Below, piece by piece: positions 27,901 through 38,945 of a stretch of 64,000 nt of DNA. Below the pieces are notes generated by a model. It was given only the letters and a program-made list of their open reading frames with translations, had not been told where the DNA came from and ran no database searches. The stretch lies in assembly GCA_963082975.1 (NCBI GenBank), contig OY720348.1, forward strand, positions 57,511,461-57,575,460, read 5' to 3'. Positions within the stretch are counted from its first letter, which is position 1. Every line of letters begins with the position of its first letter. This stretch comes from Labia minor (lineage: Eukaryota; Arthropoda; Insecta; Dermaptera; Spongiphoridae). The position numbers and the translations under genes were made by a program.

Positions 27901-30900
27901 TTTTGAATTTTATAAAAATATAGATATTAATTTATTAAAGCTTTGGTGGTTGTTTATATTTATAAGGGAATTTTGTAAATCAAACCACATATTGATATTT
28001 TTTATTGTCTACAATCGTTATCAAGCGACTGCAGAAGTAGCAATCGAAACGTGTATTTTTTTGAATAAATTTACAATAGAAAATATCAATATGTGGTTTG
28101 ATTTACAAAATTCCCTTATAAATTATAAAAATATGTTTATTTATGTGTGTACTTTGTTAGTTTAAGGCGCCATAAGTATTTGATGATTTTTCTTCAGTAT
28201 TTAACTAACGGATAAGAATTAAATATTCTAATACCTGATCAGTAAGTCCCGTATCAATTATATATTTAATATTTGGAAGATTTAGTATAGATCCATATGA
28301 TTCACTCATGAGAATAACTCTTCTTGTATCCGATTCGGAAACATTTAACAATAACTTTTGACTATTCACCTATATTTTTTTACAAAAAAAAAATATTAAA
28401 GATAAAAAAAAAATAAATTTTTATTAATGAATAATTATTGCATTACTTACATTTATAAAATTATGCCACGCATACAAATCTATATGTTTTTTAAATGCCA
28501 ATTCCGAAATATTATTAAAAATATAATTATATATTTCATAAATTGCAATATAATCATTTAAAAATATTATCACGTCCCCTGTAAATATTTTAAATCAAAA
28601 ATATTAAGATTACTGTTAATAATATTTATAAGTACCAAGTTAAAAAATTTATTTCGTCATGAACTAAAAATATTGTTTTAAGAATATTAATAAATTCGCT
28701 GGGCATTTATAATACAAATCCTACTTTTTACTATTCTTTGTTATATAATCAACATCACTGTGTTTATGTGTACATAGAAAATATCAATCAAAAGCTTTTT
28801 TTCAAAAAGGCAAAAATTATCTTTCGATATAAAATTTTTTAATTCATTCAATTCAAAGAACAAAAATGAATACAAGAATATTATGTAATATAAAAATTTT
28901 AACAATTTTCACAAAGAATATATAAATTTTTATTTTAATTTCTAATGATGAAATATTATTGAAATTATTTAATTTATTGAGTCACAACCATACATCCCTA
29001 CCCTCTTCCATCTCTCTCACGTCCCTTCCTACTTTGTTTACCCACCGTGTCCTTGGACTTACAAGCGAACGTTTCCTAATCGGTCTCCCCACCACTAAAT
29101 TTTTCGCCCTTTTTTCCTCTCCCATTCGAGCCACGCACCCTGGTCATCGCAGCTCAGTCAAGTTTATAACCGTACCTATCTGGAGATGAGAGATCATGCA
29201 AATCCTCAATGACCTCATCTATTTTTGGCCCATAATGCTGCAGAGAATCCTATACTCAACTCTAAATATAAAAATATATAAAAAGACTAAATTTTCTTCA
29301 TTAAATCCATATATGTAAACTAAGCCAGCCAAGATTTAATTAAGATGTGTGTGCTTGCTAACCTCCTCCTCACGACAATTCTCCCAAACAAAGCCGGACC
29401 AGGGGGGTTTTAGTTTTGACAATTTACATACATACGAGGGTGGTCTGAAAAGTTTCCGACCTTACAAAGAAAAAGGATGTTTTTCAATTTTTTTTGCTAT
29501 ATTTTTCAACATAATCTCCATCAACAGATACATTTCTCATATAGGTGTTCTAATTAATTTAATTAATTAATTAATTATCTAATTAATTAAATTTGATTTA
29601 ATTTAATTTAAGTCTCATCAACAGTTATGAATCGACGCAAATATTCGTTTGGATTACGCCTACAGCGCCAAATTGTCGTTAGAAATGGTTTTTCGAAGCA
29701 ATTTTTGGTCTAATGTTAGGAAATGCGGCACCCACGTTGCACACAGCTTTCCATATTCAAATGGTTTTGCAAAATATTTCGAACACGTTCAGCTGACATC
29801 GTACAGGTCTCAATTATCTTGAATTTTGAAAAATAGAACAAAAAAATTGAAAAACATTGTTTTTCTTGGTCAGGTCGGAAATTTTTCAGCCACCCTCGTA
29901 TATATATATATTTAAATATTAATAATATAGAGGTAAAATATATAAATATAATCCGAATAATTCAATATTATTTATTTAAACAGATAAGTGTACCTGGTTC
30001 TAAATTTAAATGGATATATTTCAAACATTGGTAGACAATCATCAAATATGAATCTTGAGTTTGGCAAATACCAATATTATTATTTTTAAACCTAAAATTA
30101 TAGAGAGAGAGAGAACAAAAAAAATAATTATATTAATAATAAATACTATATATATTTATATATAAATATATATATACACCCTCCATTCCATAAGAAACCG
30201 AACATTTAAAAAAAAATAGTACCACTAATGGCATCTTTTGTAATATTTTACCCGTAGATGGCTTAGTCCCTCATTGACAACTGGTATAAATTTTATGACA
30301 TTTGGATGCATACAACAAAAGTTATTGCGTTAGTGTGTTTTGTACATCGATCGGAAAATGAGTTTCAAACAAAGAGCTGCAATTGATTTTTGTGTTAAAC
30401 TTGGTAAAACTTTTACTGAAACGCACCAAATGCTACAAAATGCATATGGTGATGATTGTCTATCCCGTACGCAAGTTTACGAGTGGTTCGGGCGATTCAA
30501 ATCGGGTAGAGAGACGCTGGATGATTTCGAAAGATCAGGCCGTCCCAGAACCGGATTATCGGAAGAAAATATCTAAAAAGTGCGTGAATTCATCAAAAAT
30601 AACAAAGAGAGTTTTACTTAGGCGTCATGAAGCGTTTGCTGGCAAGAATTCGTCGTATTCGGCCAGAATATCAAGAAATCGGTAGTTGGACTCTTTTGCA
30701 CAACAAAAGTTATTGCGTTTCAAATACACCATCACATCGTTCGCGACTTGTAACTGAATTTTTGGTCAAAAATCACGTTATTCATTTGCATCATTCGCCC
30801 TATTCACCAGATCTGGCTCCGTGCGACTTCTATCTGTTCCCTAAACTGCATTGGGCGATGAAAGGAAAGTGGCACGCATCGATTGAAGTTGTGGGTGTAT

Positions 30901-33674
30901 GAAGTGGCAATGAGAAAGGGGTCGGTTTGATATTAATAATAATTTATTGAACAAAAAATAGATACAGTAGAAACAGGGGAGGACTCGTTTAGGAGATGAT
31001 GGAAGTTGTGTGTTCGCTCGCGTCGGTGGTCGAGTCGTGACTGCCTCTCCATCTGGCCCTTCAGGGCCACTTGTTTTCCGGTGGAGGGAAACTTTCTCTT
31101 TTCTGGGTTCCTTTGTGCTGGCGAGCATCCGGGTCGCCACACCACCCCCCTAATCTCTCGAAGAGCGGGATTATGTGGCGTAATCCCGAAGCCTAATCGG
31201 TGTACGCGGAATTCGTCCGGATCGCGTCGCCGCTCTAGTGGCTTGAGGAGGACTCGCCCTGCTGGTCGTCGACGTTGCAATCGGTGTGGGAGTTGACCCC
31301 CCGCTCGACGTCGGTGTGCACGGTGTGGGGGTCGACCCCCCGCTCGACGTCGGCGTGCACGGTGTAGGGGTCGACCCCCCGCTCGACGTCGGCGTGCCCG
31401 GTGTAGTGATTTCCGTCGGTGTACATGGAATTCGCCCGGATGGAGTCGCAGTTCCGGTAACCCGTGGGAGAATCGCCCTGTCGGTTGTCGCCGCTGCAAT
31501 CGGAGCGGGGGTCGCCCCACCGTTCGTCGTCGGCGTGCATGGTGTAGTGTTCTCCATCGACGGGTTAGGTATAATGCCCGTCCCATCGGGGCTCGGAAAA
31601 GACGCTCCGGCCGGCTCGTCGATGTCGGCGAGGAGGAATGCCGGTTTCACCCTATCCATCGAAACCGTGACGTTCGTTCCGCCTATGAGGATTGTGACGG
31701 TCTTCTCCATCTGGCCCTTCAGGGCCACTTGTTTTCCGGTGGAGGGAAACTTTCTCTTTTCTGGGTTCCTTTGTGCTGGCGAGCATCCGGGTCGCCACAA
31801 AGTCATTGAGAAGGCGACGACCGACGTCCTAAAGACTATTTCATTCGATTGACAACTTGTTGGAGCGTGCAAATTTGTGTATCGATGCAGAAGGGGAATA
31901 CATTGATTCATAAAAATGATTTGTTCCAAAATGTACATTGTTTTTTTAAAAAGTTCGGGTTCTTTTGGAATGGAGGGTGTATATCGATTACACAAACAGA
32001 AAAGAAATTACATTTGTATAATATCCGGATAATACATTATATTTTTATTATTTTCTGTATATTTATTATTTTCTGAAAATAAAGGAATAAATAAAATAAA
32101 ACAATTATCAACCAACAAATAAAATTAAGTACATATTATAATAAATAATATTACTTACTTTGAACAACACTAGAACAATTACTATTAAAATAGTTGGAAT
32201 AAATATTTTCATCGTCGCAATTAATTAAAATTGTGCAACTTTTTAAATGTGTTAATTTATTTTTTAAAATAGATAAAGTTAGTTGGTAATTGATCAAGTT
32301 CAATTTGCAATCAACAAAGTATATAATAGAGTTATTGATTGTATTGAGGATTGAATTGATATCGTAATAAAATCTAGTCAAGGTATAAAATATATATTTA
32401 GTATTAAATGAAATTCTAAAAAATAAATAAATAAAATTAGTTATATATAAACTCAAAATTCTGAATTTTGAAAATATAAAATATCAAATTTATTGTAATA
32501 AAAATATTCATTTTTTCTATTTTAGTCAGATAAAGTAGAATAAATATTAATTATTAATTGTTTAAGTCATCTTGGTTAATAAGGGACACAGTATGCGTCG
32601 TGTGATTTGATTCAATTCAAAAATCCTAATTCAATAAAAAGTGTCTTTAATATAATATTTATTTTATAAATGAGTAAAGATAATAAAGATAAAGAAGATT
32701 TGTCTTGAGAAAATATTAAATAAGAAATAATCATATTAGCCATAACTAAATAAGGTAATTATTTACAAAACAGAAATCTCCAGGAATTTGTATGAAACTT
32801 TACCTGTAGATTCCTTGTTTAATTCGAAAGAAACTTTTCTTATAAACTTTTTCCCGGTCTAATCTAGTTTACGAGATAAAAATTATTAATATTTGCATAT
32901 AAATCCATTAACATACTATTTAGCTTTCATGTTTTATTCATTTGACCAGCTTGAGGGCTCCACTAATTTTTTCTAGGGTTTTTATTTTAGTTCGATTTGG
33001 ATATATGAAAATTAAAAAAATAAATAATTTTTTCTATATCCAAACCGAACTAAAAAAAAACTTGAAAATTAGTGGAGCCCTCTATTGGTCTAATGAATAA
33101 ATCATGAAAGCTAAATAGTATGTAAATGGATTTATATGCAAATTTTAATAATTTTTATATCCTAAACTAGAAGAGACCGTGAAAAATTTTATAAGAAAAG
33201 TTTCTTTCGAATTAAACAAGTAATCCACAGTTAAAATTTCATCCAAATCCCAGGAGATTCCCGTTAATTAATTTTTCAATGTAATGTACCCATTGACAGG
33301 CATTTTGACTGTTTTCTTTTTTGGCTCTAGGTGGCAACACCTCGACACACTATCAGTGCGTGTAGGTGTTATTTTATTAATTAAACTAAAAGAGATCATA
33401 AAAGTTTTATATAAAAGTTGTTTAGAATCATTCAAGGAATCCCTCAAGGTATGTTTCAGCCACCCACCTTGTTGGGCCCGTCTCGTAAACAATTGCCATA
33501 TTTTTTTTACCTTGATTGTTGATCAAATAAAAATCCAGACACCAAATCAAATTTTTCATATTTTACAGAAAGTGCTTCAAAGTATTGTAGAGCAGCTAAT
33601 TCATTCGTAAAAACTATAAGACATTTGGTTTGAGAAGTATTAGAATCAATAATAAATTTAAAAACATCAACTAA
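24999..33674 (-). CDS. DExH-box (DEAH/RHA) helicase-like protein with lost ATPase motifs
   Basis: Exons, in transcription order: 33674-33511, 32415-32159, 32072-32012, 30091-29994, 28578-28451, 28369-28235, 27673-27371, 27289-27132, 26425-26202, 26112-25989, 25649-25498, 25387-25251, 25172-24999. They sum to 2115 bp and all phases match. Order of parts: RecA1 (CLIVFTNELAALQYFEAL at the motif Ia position; IIYFVDCKLN where DExH belongs), RecA2 (GDVIIFLND; RRVILMSESYG; NIKYIIDTGLTDQ), winged helix/ratchet (LTDLGKFAASLQIDPFLSKM, LKCLDPIITLASIL, SFSDHV), OB region (NPVSIYRK, ILFLNGF). This is the layout of the DHX9/DHX36/YTHDC2 class. Motif I has no Walker A, motif II is DCKL, SAT is absent, and the arginine-finger motif VI reads EEHNWRISW, so ATP hydrolysis is not expected. 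No ankyrin insert as in YTHDC2 is seen. Drosophila Bgcn is a known degenerate member; orthology is unproven. The N-terminus is probably upstream. Confidence 0.85.
27958..28123. mobile_element. MITE with long terminal inverted repeats
   Basis: Arms of about 45 bp beginning ATTTATAAGGGAATTTTG are essentially perfect inverted copies around a 75-bp centre. It is in an intron of the helicase-like gene. No ORF of its own and no clear target duplication. Confidence 0.85.
28985..29260 (-). mobile_element. RTE-type LINE 3' fragment
   Basis: It matches the 3' part of the LINE relic at 10497-11250 (shared text such as CCCACCGTGTCCTT and the GGTCTCCC segment), in the same orientation, more decayed. It lies in the intron between the helicase-like exons at 29994 and 28578. 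Confidence 0.65.
29435..29898. mobile_element. mariner-type non-autonomous element
   Basis: The ends CGAGGGTGGTCTGAAAAGTT and, inverted, CGAGGGTGGCTGAAAAATTT are flanked by TA (29433-29434 and 29899-29900). The interior (29620-29830) keeps a decayed non-AT-rich segment probably from transposase but no open frame. It lies in a helicase-like gene intron. Confidence 0.8.
31171..31703 (-). pseudogene. Gypsy pol C-terminal fragment
   Basis: The open frame fused to the truncated 5' LTR contains VTVSMDRVKPAFLLADIDE, the typical segment at the end of Ty3/Gypsy integrase (GPY/F-type region), then a Thr/Pro/Ser-rich tail and a terminal RSGRIPRTPIRLRDYA before the stop. Protease, reverse transcriptase, RNase H and the integrase catalytic core are all absent. 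Confident as a Gypsy remnant; clade not assigned. Confidence 0.85.
31283..31399 (-). repeat. 39-bp tandem repeat, three units
   Basis: Units at 31283-31321, 31322-31360 and 31361-31399 differ by a few bases and encode the 13-residue repeat CTPTSSGGSTPTP in the Gypsy pol tail. Confidence 0.9.
32769..33266. mobile_element. foldback element, about 500 bp
   Basis: Two arms of roughly 230 bp (about 32769-32999 and 33020-33266) are imperfect inverted copies: GCATATAAATCCATT at 32896 pairs with AATGGATTTATATGC at 33126, and AGGGCTCCACTAATTTT with AAAATTAGTGGAGCCCT. A short AT centre separates them. It lies in the first recognised intron of the helicase-like gene. Confidence 0.85.
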
Positions 33675-33741
33675 CTAAAATAAAAAAAAAAATACAAGTT
33701 GATTAGTTAATAAATTTAAATTATACCAATTACCAAATTAC

Positions 33742-34146
33742 CAATATGAAATCAATTGGTTTATCTTTTAATAAGATATATTGTTTTTTTTTCTTTAATA
33801 ATAATACAATTTTTTTTTGGATTTTATTCATCGTCTTGAGTTTGATAATTCAAATCTAGAAAAAACAAATTAAACATATGAGTACAATAAATATTACTTT
33901 TTAATGCATTTTAAAAATTCATTTTCAATTCTTGATATTATTTTTACTTGAATGCAAATAAATAATTTCTTTTATTTAAATACAAATTGACAAAAAAAAA
34001 TATCTTTCCAATATTTAGAATTTTGTTAAGGATGAGTTATTTGAAAAGATATAATATCAAAAATACCTTTTTTAAATTTATTTACCTGAATTGTTGTTTA
34101 TTTCGAATAATAATTGCTTTAACAAATAAATGTCAGGAGCGTTTGT
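33742..34146 (-). CDS. candidate upstream exons of the helicase-like gene
   Basis: Two candidate exons (34146-34086 and 33764-33742) join in phase with each other and with 33674: ...YLLKQLLFEINNN, then SDKPIDFIL, then LVDVFKFIID. If right, the segment aligned with the Walker A loop (GxxGxGKT) reads KPIDFILLVDVFKF and holds no glycine-rich loop. The acceptor tracts are weak and no start codon is assigned, so treat this as tentative. Confidence 0.35.
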
Positions 34147-34824
34147 CTTATCGTTTTCGTTTTATGAAATATAAATGTTCAGTGAGATCCAGTGAGATCC
34201 TAAAACAGCCTTGCTAAAGTTTTATTGCGTCTAATAAAAAAAAGAATACAAAAAGAAAATAACAAATATTATAAAAAATAATTCCAGTGGAAATTTATTA
34301 TTTATTTATTTAAAATATATTTAGATAGATTTCTTATTTCAAATGCAATTATTATTTTAAAAATCATATTTCAGCTATCGGTGGCGGGGGAAGGGATGAG
34401 AGATATTGGATATTTTTTATATATATATTTTCAGGAAATCTTACGATTTCTAATTGAATAAATTAATTTATAATTTTAGAATAGATTTTGGAAAAAAATT
34501 AAGAAAAGAAAACAAAAAACAAGAAAAATAATCATTTGTTGTTTCCCGTGTGCACTATTTTTTGTGAAGATTATTTTTTAAAATATTTTTATTTCACTTA
34601 ATTTTTAATAAAAAAATACTGTTTAATTCATTTTTAAATAAATAAATAAATAAATTTAAAGTTTATTTTTTAAAATTGTATTTTTATGATATCTACATTG
34701 AGAAAAATAAAAAAAATTATTCTAAAAGTAATTATATGTATTTTTATATATAATTATTTTTCATAATATTATTTAAAATATGTGGAAGGTGAAAGTTGTG
34801 CCAAAGGACCATCGGTGACGGAAG

Positions 34825-35203
34825 TGTGGCGACCTTCTCACCCCACTCACCTCCAGAAAGGGCCATTGTCTGCATCTTGGGTTAGAAATGTTTCACTACC
34901 CCATTATCCCACTCAAGTGGAAATGCAACCCGATCCGTATCCCACCACAATTAATGCTCGATAAGGGTTGGATGGATATATATTACATTGGCGAAGAGAT
35001 CGCCTAGACTGGAAATATTTTGAATGACTGAATTGTGAAGAATTTGTATATTTATTGTAAATAAACCGTTTTTAAGAAATATATAAGTTTTTATTCAAAA
35101 GTTCAAAGAATAACTCTTCCTGTTGCTCTCAGGAAAATTTACCACTAGACATCGAAATTGACCCTTCCAGTCTCTACATTATTTTGGTTGCTCGTCCTAG
35201 ATT
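34825..35203 (+). mobile_element. probable Gypsy LTR followed by primer-binding site
   Basis: It starts TGTGGCGACC, the same ten bases as the Gypsy LTR at 31141, holds AATAAA at about 35061, and ends at TCTCTACA (35178). Seven bases later comes TGGTTGCTCGTCCTAGAT, close to the tRNA-Pro type primer-binding site of LTR elements. No gag follows. Read as a 5' LTR remnant. Confidence 0.45.
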
Positions 35204-36097
35204 AAAATATTTCTACATATATAATTTAAATGTTTATTAAAATAAATAGCAATATTTTTACTCCACCTTACTTCATAAGGATAGAGTTAGAAGAACTTCC
35301 AAATTTTTAATTTGAGAATGTCGGGGATCTTCTAATAATTATAATTACAATTACAATTATTATATATTTTAGATTACTCCTACATTCTAAAAAGCAAACA
35401 AGTAATGTAAAAACATTTAAAATCAATTACTACTTAAAACTAGTAAAAATATTTAAAATATGAAAAATATTTATAAACAAAATAAAAAAATTTATTCTTC
35501 GATGAGATTCGATCCAAAACCATGGAGTTTTTAAGCTTAAGCTATAATAACTGCAGTCATTGCAAGAAAAATATATACCCTGTAAAATATATCTTATATA
35601 TGAAACATTTTTTTCTCCCATATAAAAATAGAATTAATTCATTAATTAGATTTAATTAATGAATTAATATTTGGAATTGTATTAACATCAATTTAATGAT
35701 ACTAAAAATCAATTTTATTTAGAATCTGGCGAAAATTATGTTGAATTGATTTATTTTGGTCACATATTAAAAGATTTAGTCAAAAATTTTAATAAAATGA
35801 AAAACATTGAATAGATTTGTTTTTCTAATTCTCCAAAGAGTACAATAATATGAGTACCAAGTTTTTTTACTAATATGAAGCGTTCAAGAAGTGAGTCCTC
35901 TCAGAGGCACTTATAAGATACTAGGTGCTCAGAGCGCCGAAGGCGCTTTTCACACCTAGACGGGGGCTCCGCCCCCTGTACCCCCGAGTGGTACATAGTA
36001 TTTGGTTGAAAGTAGTAAAATAGTTTTCATCCATTTTGTTTCAATCAGTATATTACATAAAACATTCATTTCTTTTTGTGTTCTTATTTAAAATATA
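35204..36097. other. AT-rich, with a GC hairpin cluster
   Basis: Mostly AT. At about 35930-35995 two strong short hairpins occur (AGCGCCGAAGGCGCT and GGGGGCTCCGCCCCC). TTGGTTGAAAGTAGTA at 36003 recurs at 23829, so this is the end of an interspersed repeat. No gene. Confidence 0.45.
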
Positions 36098-36514
36098 TTT
36101 TAATTTAATCAGTAAATTAATTATATATATTATTATTGTATATGTTATATGTATCTATCTATCTTTTGGTACTCGAAAGTTCTTGGTCGCAACATCCACA
36201 TTTCTCCAAGTTCCCCTTCATACATTGTCCACACATATTAAAATCTTACTTAAATACCAATTATGAGATCAAAATTAAAATTATTTATTCATATAATCTT
36301 AAAAATTAAAAGAGGTAATAATAGTCCCAAAGTGAATGTTTTCAGTGTAATATATAAGTTAAAAAGGTCAATATTAGAAAAATAAAATAATTTATGAGAT
36401 ATGCAAGAATATTGTTATGTAATTTGATCGAAATCGGTTCAGACATTTTTGAGTCTATAACGTCAAAATTTCCCCACAGAAAGACTTAATTTGTGCGGTT
36501 TTTGAATATATAAT
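36098..36514. repeat. left arm of a distant inverted duplication
   Basis: Nearly identical to the reverse complement of 56026-56450. It includes an RTE 3' end (ACTCGAAAGTTCTTGGTCGC) and adjoining unique-looking sequence. Confidence 0.85.
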
Positions 36515-36529
36515 ATGTTATATCTATCT

Positions 36530-37290
36530 ATGTGGCTTAAAGATACTCGAAAGTTCTTTCCCGCAACAACCACATTTCTCTGTGTCCCTATTCTGAGCCC
36601 TTGTCCCATCTTTCTTACGTCCCTTCCTACGCGTCCTTGGACGTTTTCCAATTGGACTCCGCACCAATATCTTTTTCATCTCCCATACTAACCACGTCCC
36701 ATGCCTATCGCAGCTTTTTCGTTTTTATAACCCTAACTATTTCTGAAGATGCGTAGAGGTCATGCTAGTTATGCAGACTCCGCCATTCCCCGCTGACATC
36801 ATCTTTCTTTGGCCAAAAAATGCTGGGAAGAATCTTATTCTCCAATACTCTGAATCTACTCTCATCTCCCAGGGTCATAGACCCTGCCTCACACCCATAT
36901 AATACAACAGACAAAATAATTGTTTATATATTTTAATTTTGATTCTCTTTGATAATCATTTTGATGAGATAAGCCTCTTTACTGCATGATAACAGGCGTT
37001 TCCCGATTGCAACCTCGATTTAAATTCTTCTCAAATATTATTATCCTTCGTGATTACATTCAATTTTTCTACATATTCAAATTCTACATTTTGTATATTA
37101 AGATTTTGTATGTTAATACTGTTCCTCTTTGTTACTAAGTATTTTTTCTTATCACTTTTTATTTCAAACCTCCATTATTTCTCTACACTATCTATAATTG
37201 CAATTGCCGAATCTCCTATAATATTTAAGTCGTCTGGGTAACCTAATATTTTACAATTGATTTCCGCATCTTACTCTTTTTTTTACTACC
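36530..37290 (-). mobile_element. RTE-type LINE relic
   Basis: Homologous to the relic at 10497-11250 through the GGGTCATAGACC, AACAGGCGTTTCCCGATTG and TATTAAGATTTTGT segments, ending in a GATA-like tail. Frame-broken reverse transcriptase C-terminus on the minus strand. Confidence 0.75.
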
Positions 37291-38649
37291 TTCAAGACAA
37301 ATTTGAAGATCAAAATTTGAAAAAGTTTATCCGGATCTATTGAGTCATGCGTAGGTTTTGTCTACAAATAATTAGTGAACAGATATATTGAATTCGCGGT
37401 TTTTTCTAATATCTATCATAATGAAAATAAATTAATTAATGTTGATTGATTTGGTCTGAACCCGCAATGATATCTCCTAATATTTCCTCCGCCTATGTTC
37501 GTAAGTATTGTATATGTTATAATAGTGAAATAGAGTATATTTCTTGATCATATTACATTTTGATATTTTATTTTCTTTGCTAAATTATTATTAAATATTT
37601 TTAATTATAATGAAATTTGAGAAAATGCAAAGTTAGAGAGTTGAGATAATTTATAAAATATAACGATATAAAACTATAGATAAATTACCAATATATACAT
37701 TCATTAATAGTATTAATTTAAATTAATTGATTTATTTGATTTTTTACTATTAAGTTCATTTATTAATTTTTCTAGATCATAGTTATTTTCCTCCCTTAAA
37801 AGAAACTTATCTAATTCTGTGGTGCTAGGGGATTTGAAAATTATTAGTCACAATATGAAGATTTCGCTTACAGTTTCTTTCATGTCCGACCTCCATCCAA
37901 CAGTTATTTTCTGTCAAGTTTCTTGCTTCTCTTAATCATGTGATCTATATATTTAAATTTTTTTGATTCATTGTAATAAAATTTAAACAAATAAAAATTT
38001 TCACTTTGTTAATTTATATAAATTTCAATTTAAACTGATTGTGAGTGATACGCTTTGCCAATACTCTGAATAATTTGTGTACAGAAATATTGAATGTTCT
38101 TAGCGAGACTTGATATAATGTTATCCGATTTGTCCTAAATCTGAATTAGAAGAAAATTATAAATTGCCTCCTCGTCCAGCCCAATTCATTTACCCATCCA
38201 TGTTGTATAAGGCATCTTAATTTCTTAACACTCCGTTTTTTTAAATTTAAAACAGAAGGAGAGAAAGAGTTTTAAATTATATTTGAATAGTCTAAATATC
38301 AGTATTTTTTTCTGAATTTAATACCAAGTTGATTTTCAAAATTTTCCATTCTTAATGCATATGATTGATTACATGTGTTAAAATTTAAAAAAATTCAAAT
38401 ATTCTAATTTTTAAATTTATATACAATTTAATATTATTTTTTATTAATATCATATCAAAAAAAGAGAATTTAGACAGACATGAAAAATTCTAAAGTCACT
38501 TTTGGATTCTTGAAGGTCATGAAACGCGAAGATATGCAAAAAATTTTAAATTCTGAGCAATGTGCAGACAAAAATCTTTTTTTATATATATAGATGTCTC
38601 ATTTGTGAAATTGCGAGGATTTACTAGTCAGATAATGCGCCCCCTTCGG
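37291..38649. other. AT-rich stretch with repeat fragments
   Basis: No gene. A segment near 38480-38590 matches, inverted, 55846-55930 (shared AAAAGTGACTTTAGAATTTTT-type text), and 38638-38656 has a CCCCCTTCGGGGG hairpin. Confidence 0.45.
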
Positions 38650-38945
38650 GGGTAAAAATAAACATATATGTTTAATTGTTTTTCACATAGTTATAAAAAT
38701 TGTATAAAACTATATATATATAGAATTTCAGCTTGATTGAATCGCTGAAAGTACCGGAATTAATTTTTTAACAGTGCACATCACGCGCTGGCACGTGACG
38801 TTGTGCCATCAACAAAGAGCCAAACACGCACTGGTTTAATAAATAATATTTATAAATTTTTAATTTATAATTTAATTAATTAAATTTAATTTATATAAAT
38901 TCAAATTGCGAGATAGGTGAGTGGACACACTCCAGATTTTTTTTG
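38650..38945 (+). repeat. interspersed repeat family C
   Basis: It runs from AAAATTGTATAAAACT and GAATTTCAGCTTGATTGA through CACGCGCTGGCACGTGACG to CAAATTGCGAGATAG and CACTCCAGATTTTT. Related copies: 40713-40905 (-), 47262-47520 (+), 51718-52017 (+), 57195-57410 (-), 57495-57730 and 61186-61370 (-). Non-coding; parent element unknown. Confidence 0.8.

Larger units (their letters stand above)
30890..31799 (-). mobile_element. Ty3/Gypsy LTR retrotransposon, internally deleted
   Basis: It is flanked by the 4-bp duplication AAGT (30886-30889 and 31800-31803) inside the mariner. On the minus strand: first 96 bp of a 5' LTR (31799-31704), then directly the C-terminal end of pol (31703-31171), a purine tract AGGGGGTGG, then a complete 252-bp 3' LTR (31141-30890) that begins TGTGGCGACC and ends CACCCACA with AATAAA inside. 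The strong GC richness contrasts with everything around it and suggests a young insertion. Confidence 0.88.
30177..31979 (+). mobile_element. mariner transposon, copy 2, carrying a Gypsy insertion
   Basis: The inverted ends CACCCTCCATTCC and GGAATGGAGGGTG lie inside TA. Coding relics match copy 1: the N-terminal DNA-binding domain from ATG 30358 (MSFKQRAAIDFCVKLGKTFT) and the third catalytic block (YSPDLAPCDFYLF) near 30800-30830. It shares the central deletion. A Ty3/Gypsy fragment at 30890-31799 splits it. It lies in an intron of the helicase-like gene, between exons at 32012 and 30091. Confidence 0.93.

Noticed and set aside
31286..31852. 188-residue plus-strand ORF over the GC-rich block
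   Set aside because: It is the antisense shadow of the Gypsy pol tail and its 39-bp repeats. The minus-strand frame carries the recognisable pol motif.
33268..33492. 74-residue minus-strand ORF between the foldback and a helicase-like exon
   Set aside because: Lies in an intron, has no splice-compatible role and no recognisable domain.
34782..34964. 60-residue ORF over the LTR-like segment
   Set aside because: Overlaps the probable Gypsy LTR; no domain and no splice signals.
35490..35580. tRNA-like string (GGATCGAATCTC, minus strand)
   Set aside because: A B-box-like motif is present but no acceptor stem or A box could be paired, so no tRNA gene is called.
35930..35995. GC hairpin pair as a Helitron 3' end
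   Set aside because: The hairpins are convincing but no CTRR end or A|T insertion site could be placed, and no Rep/helicase coding sequence is nearby.
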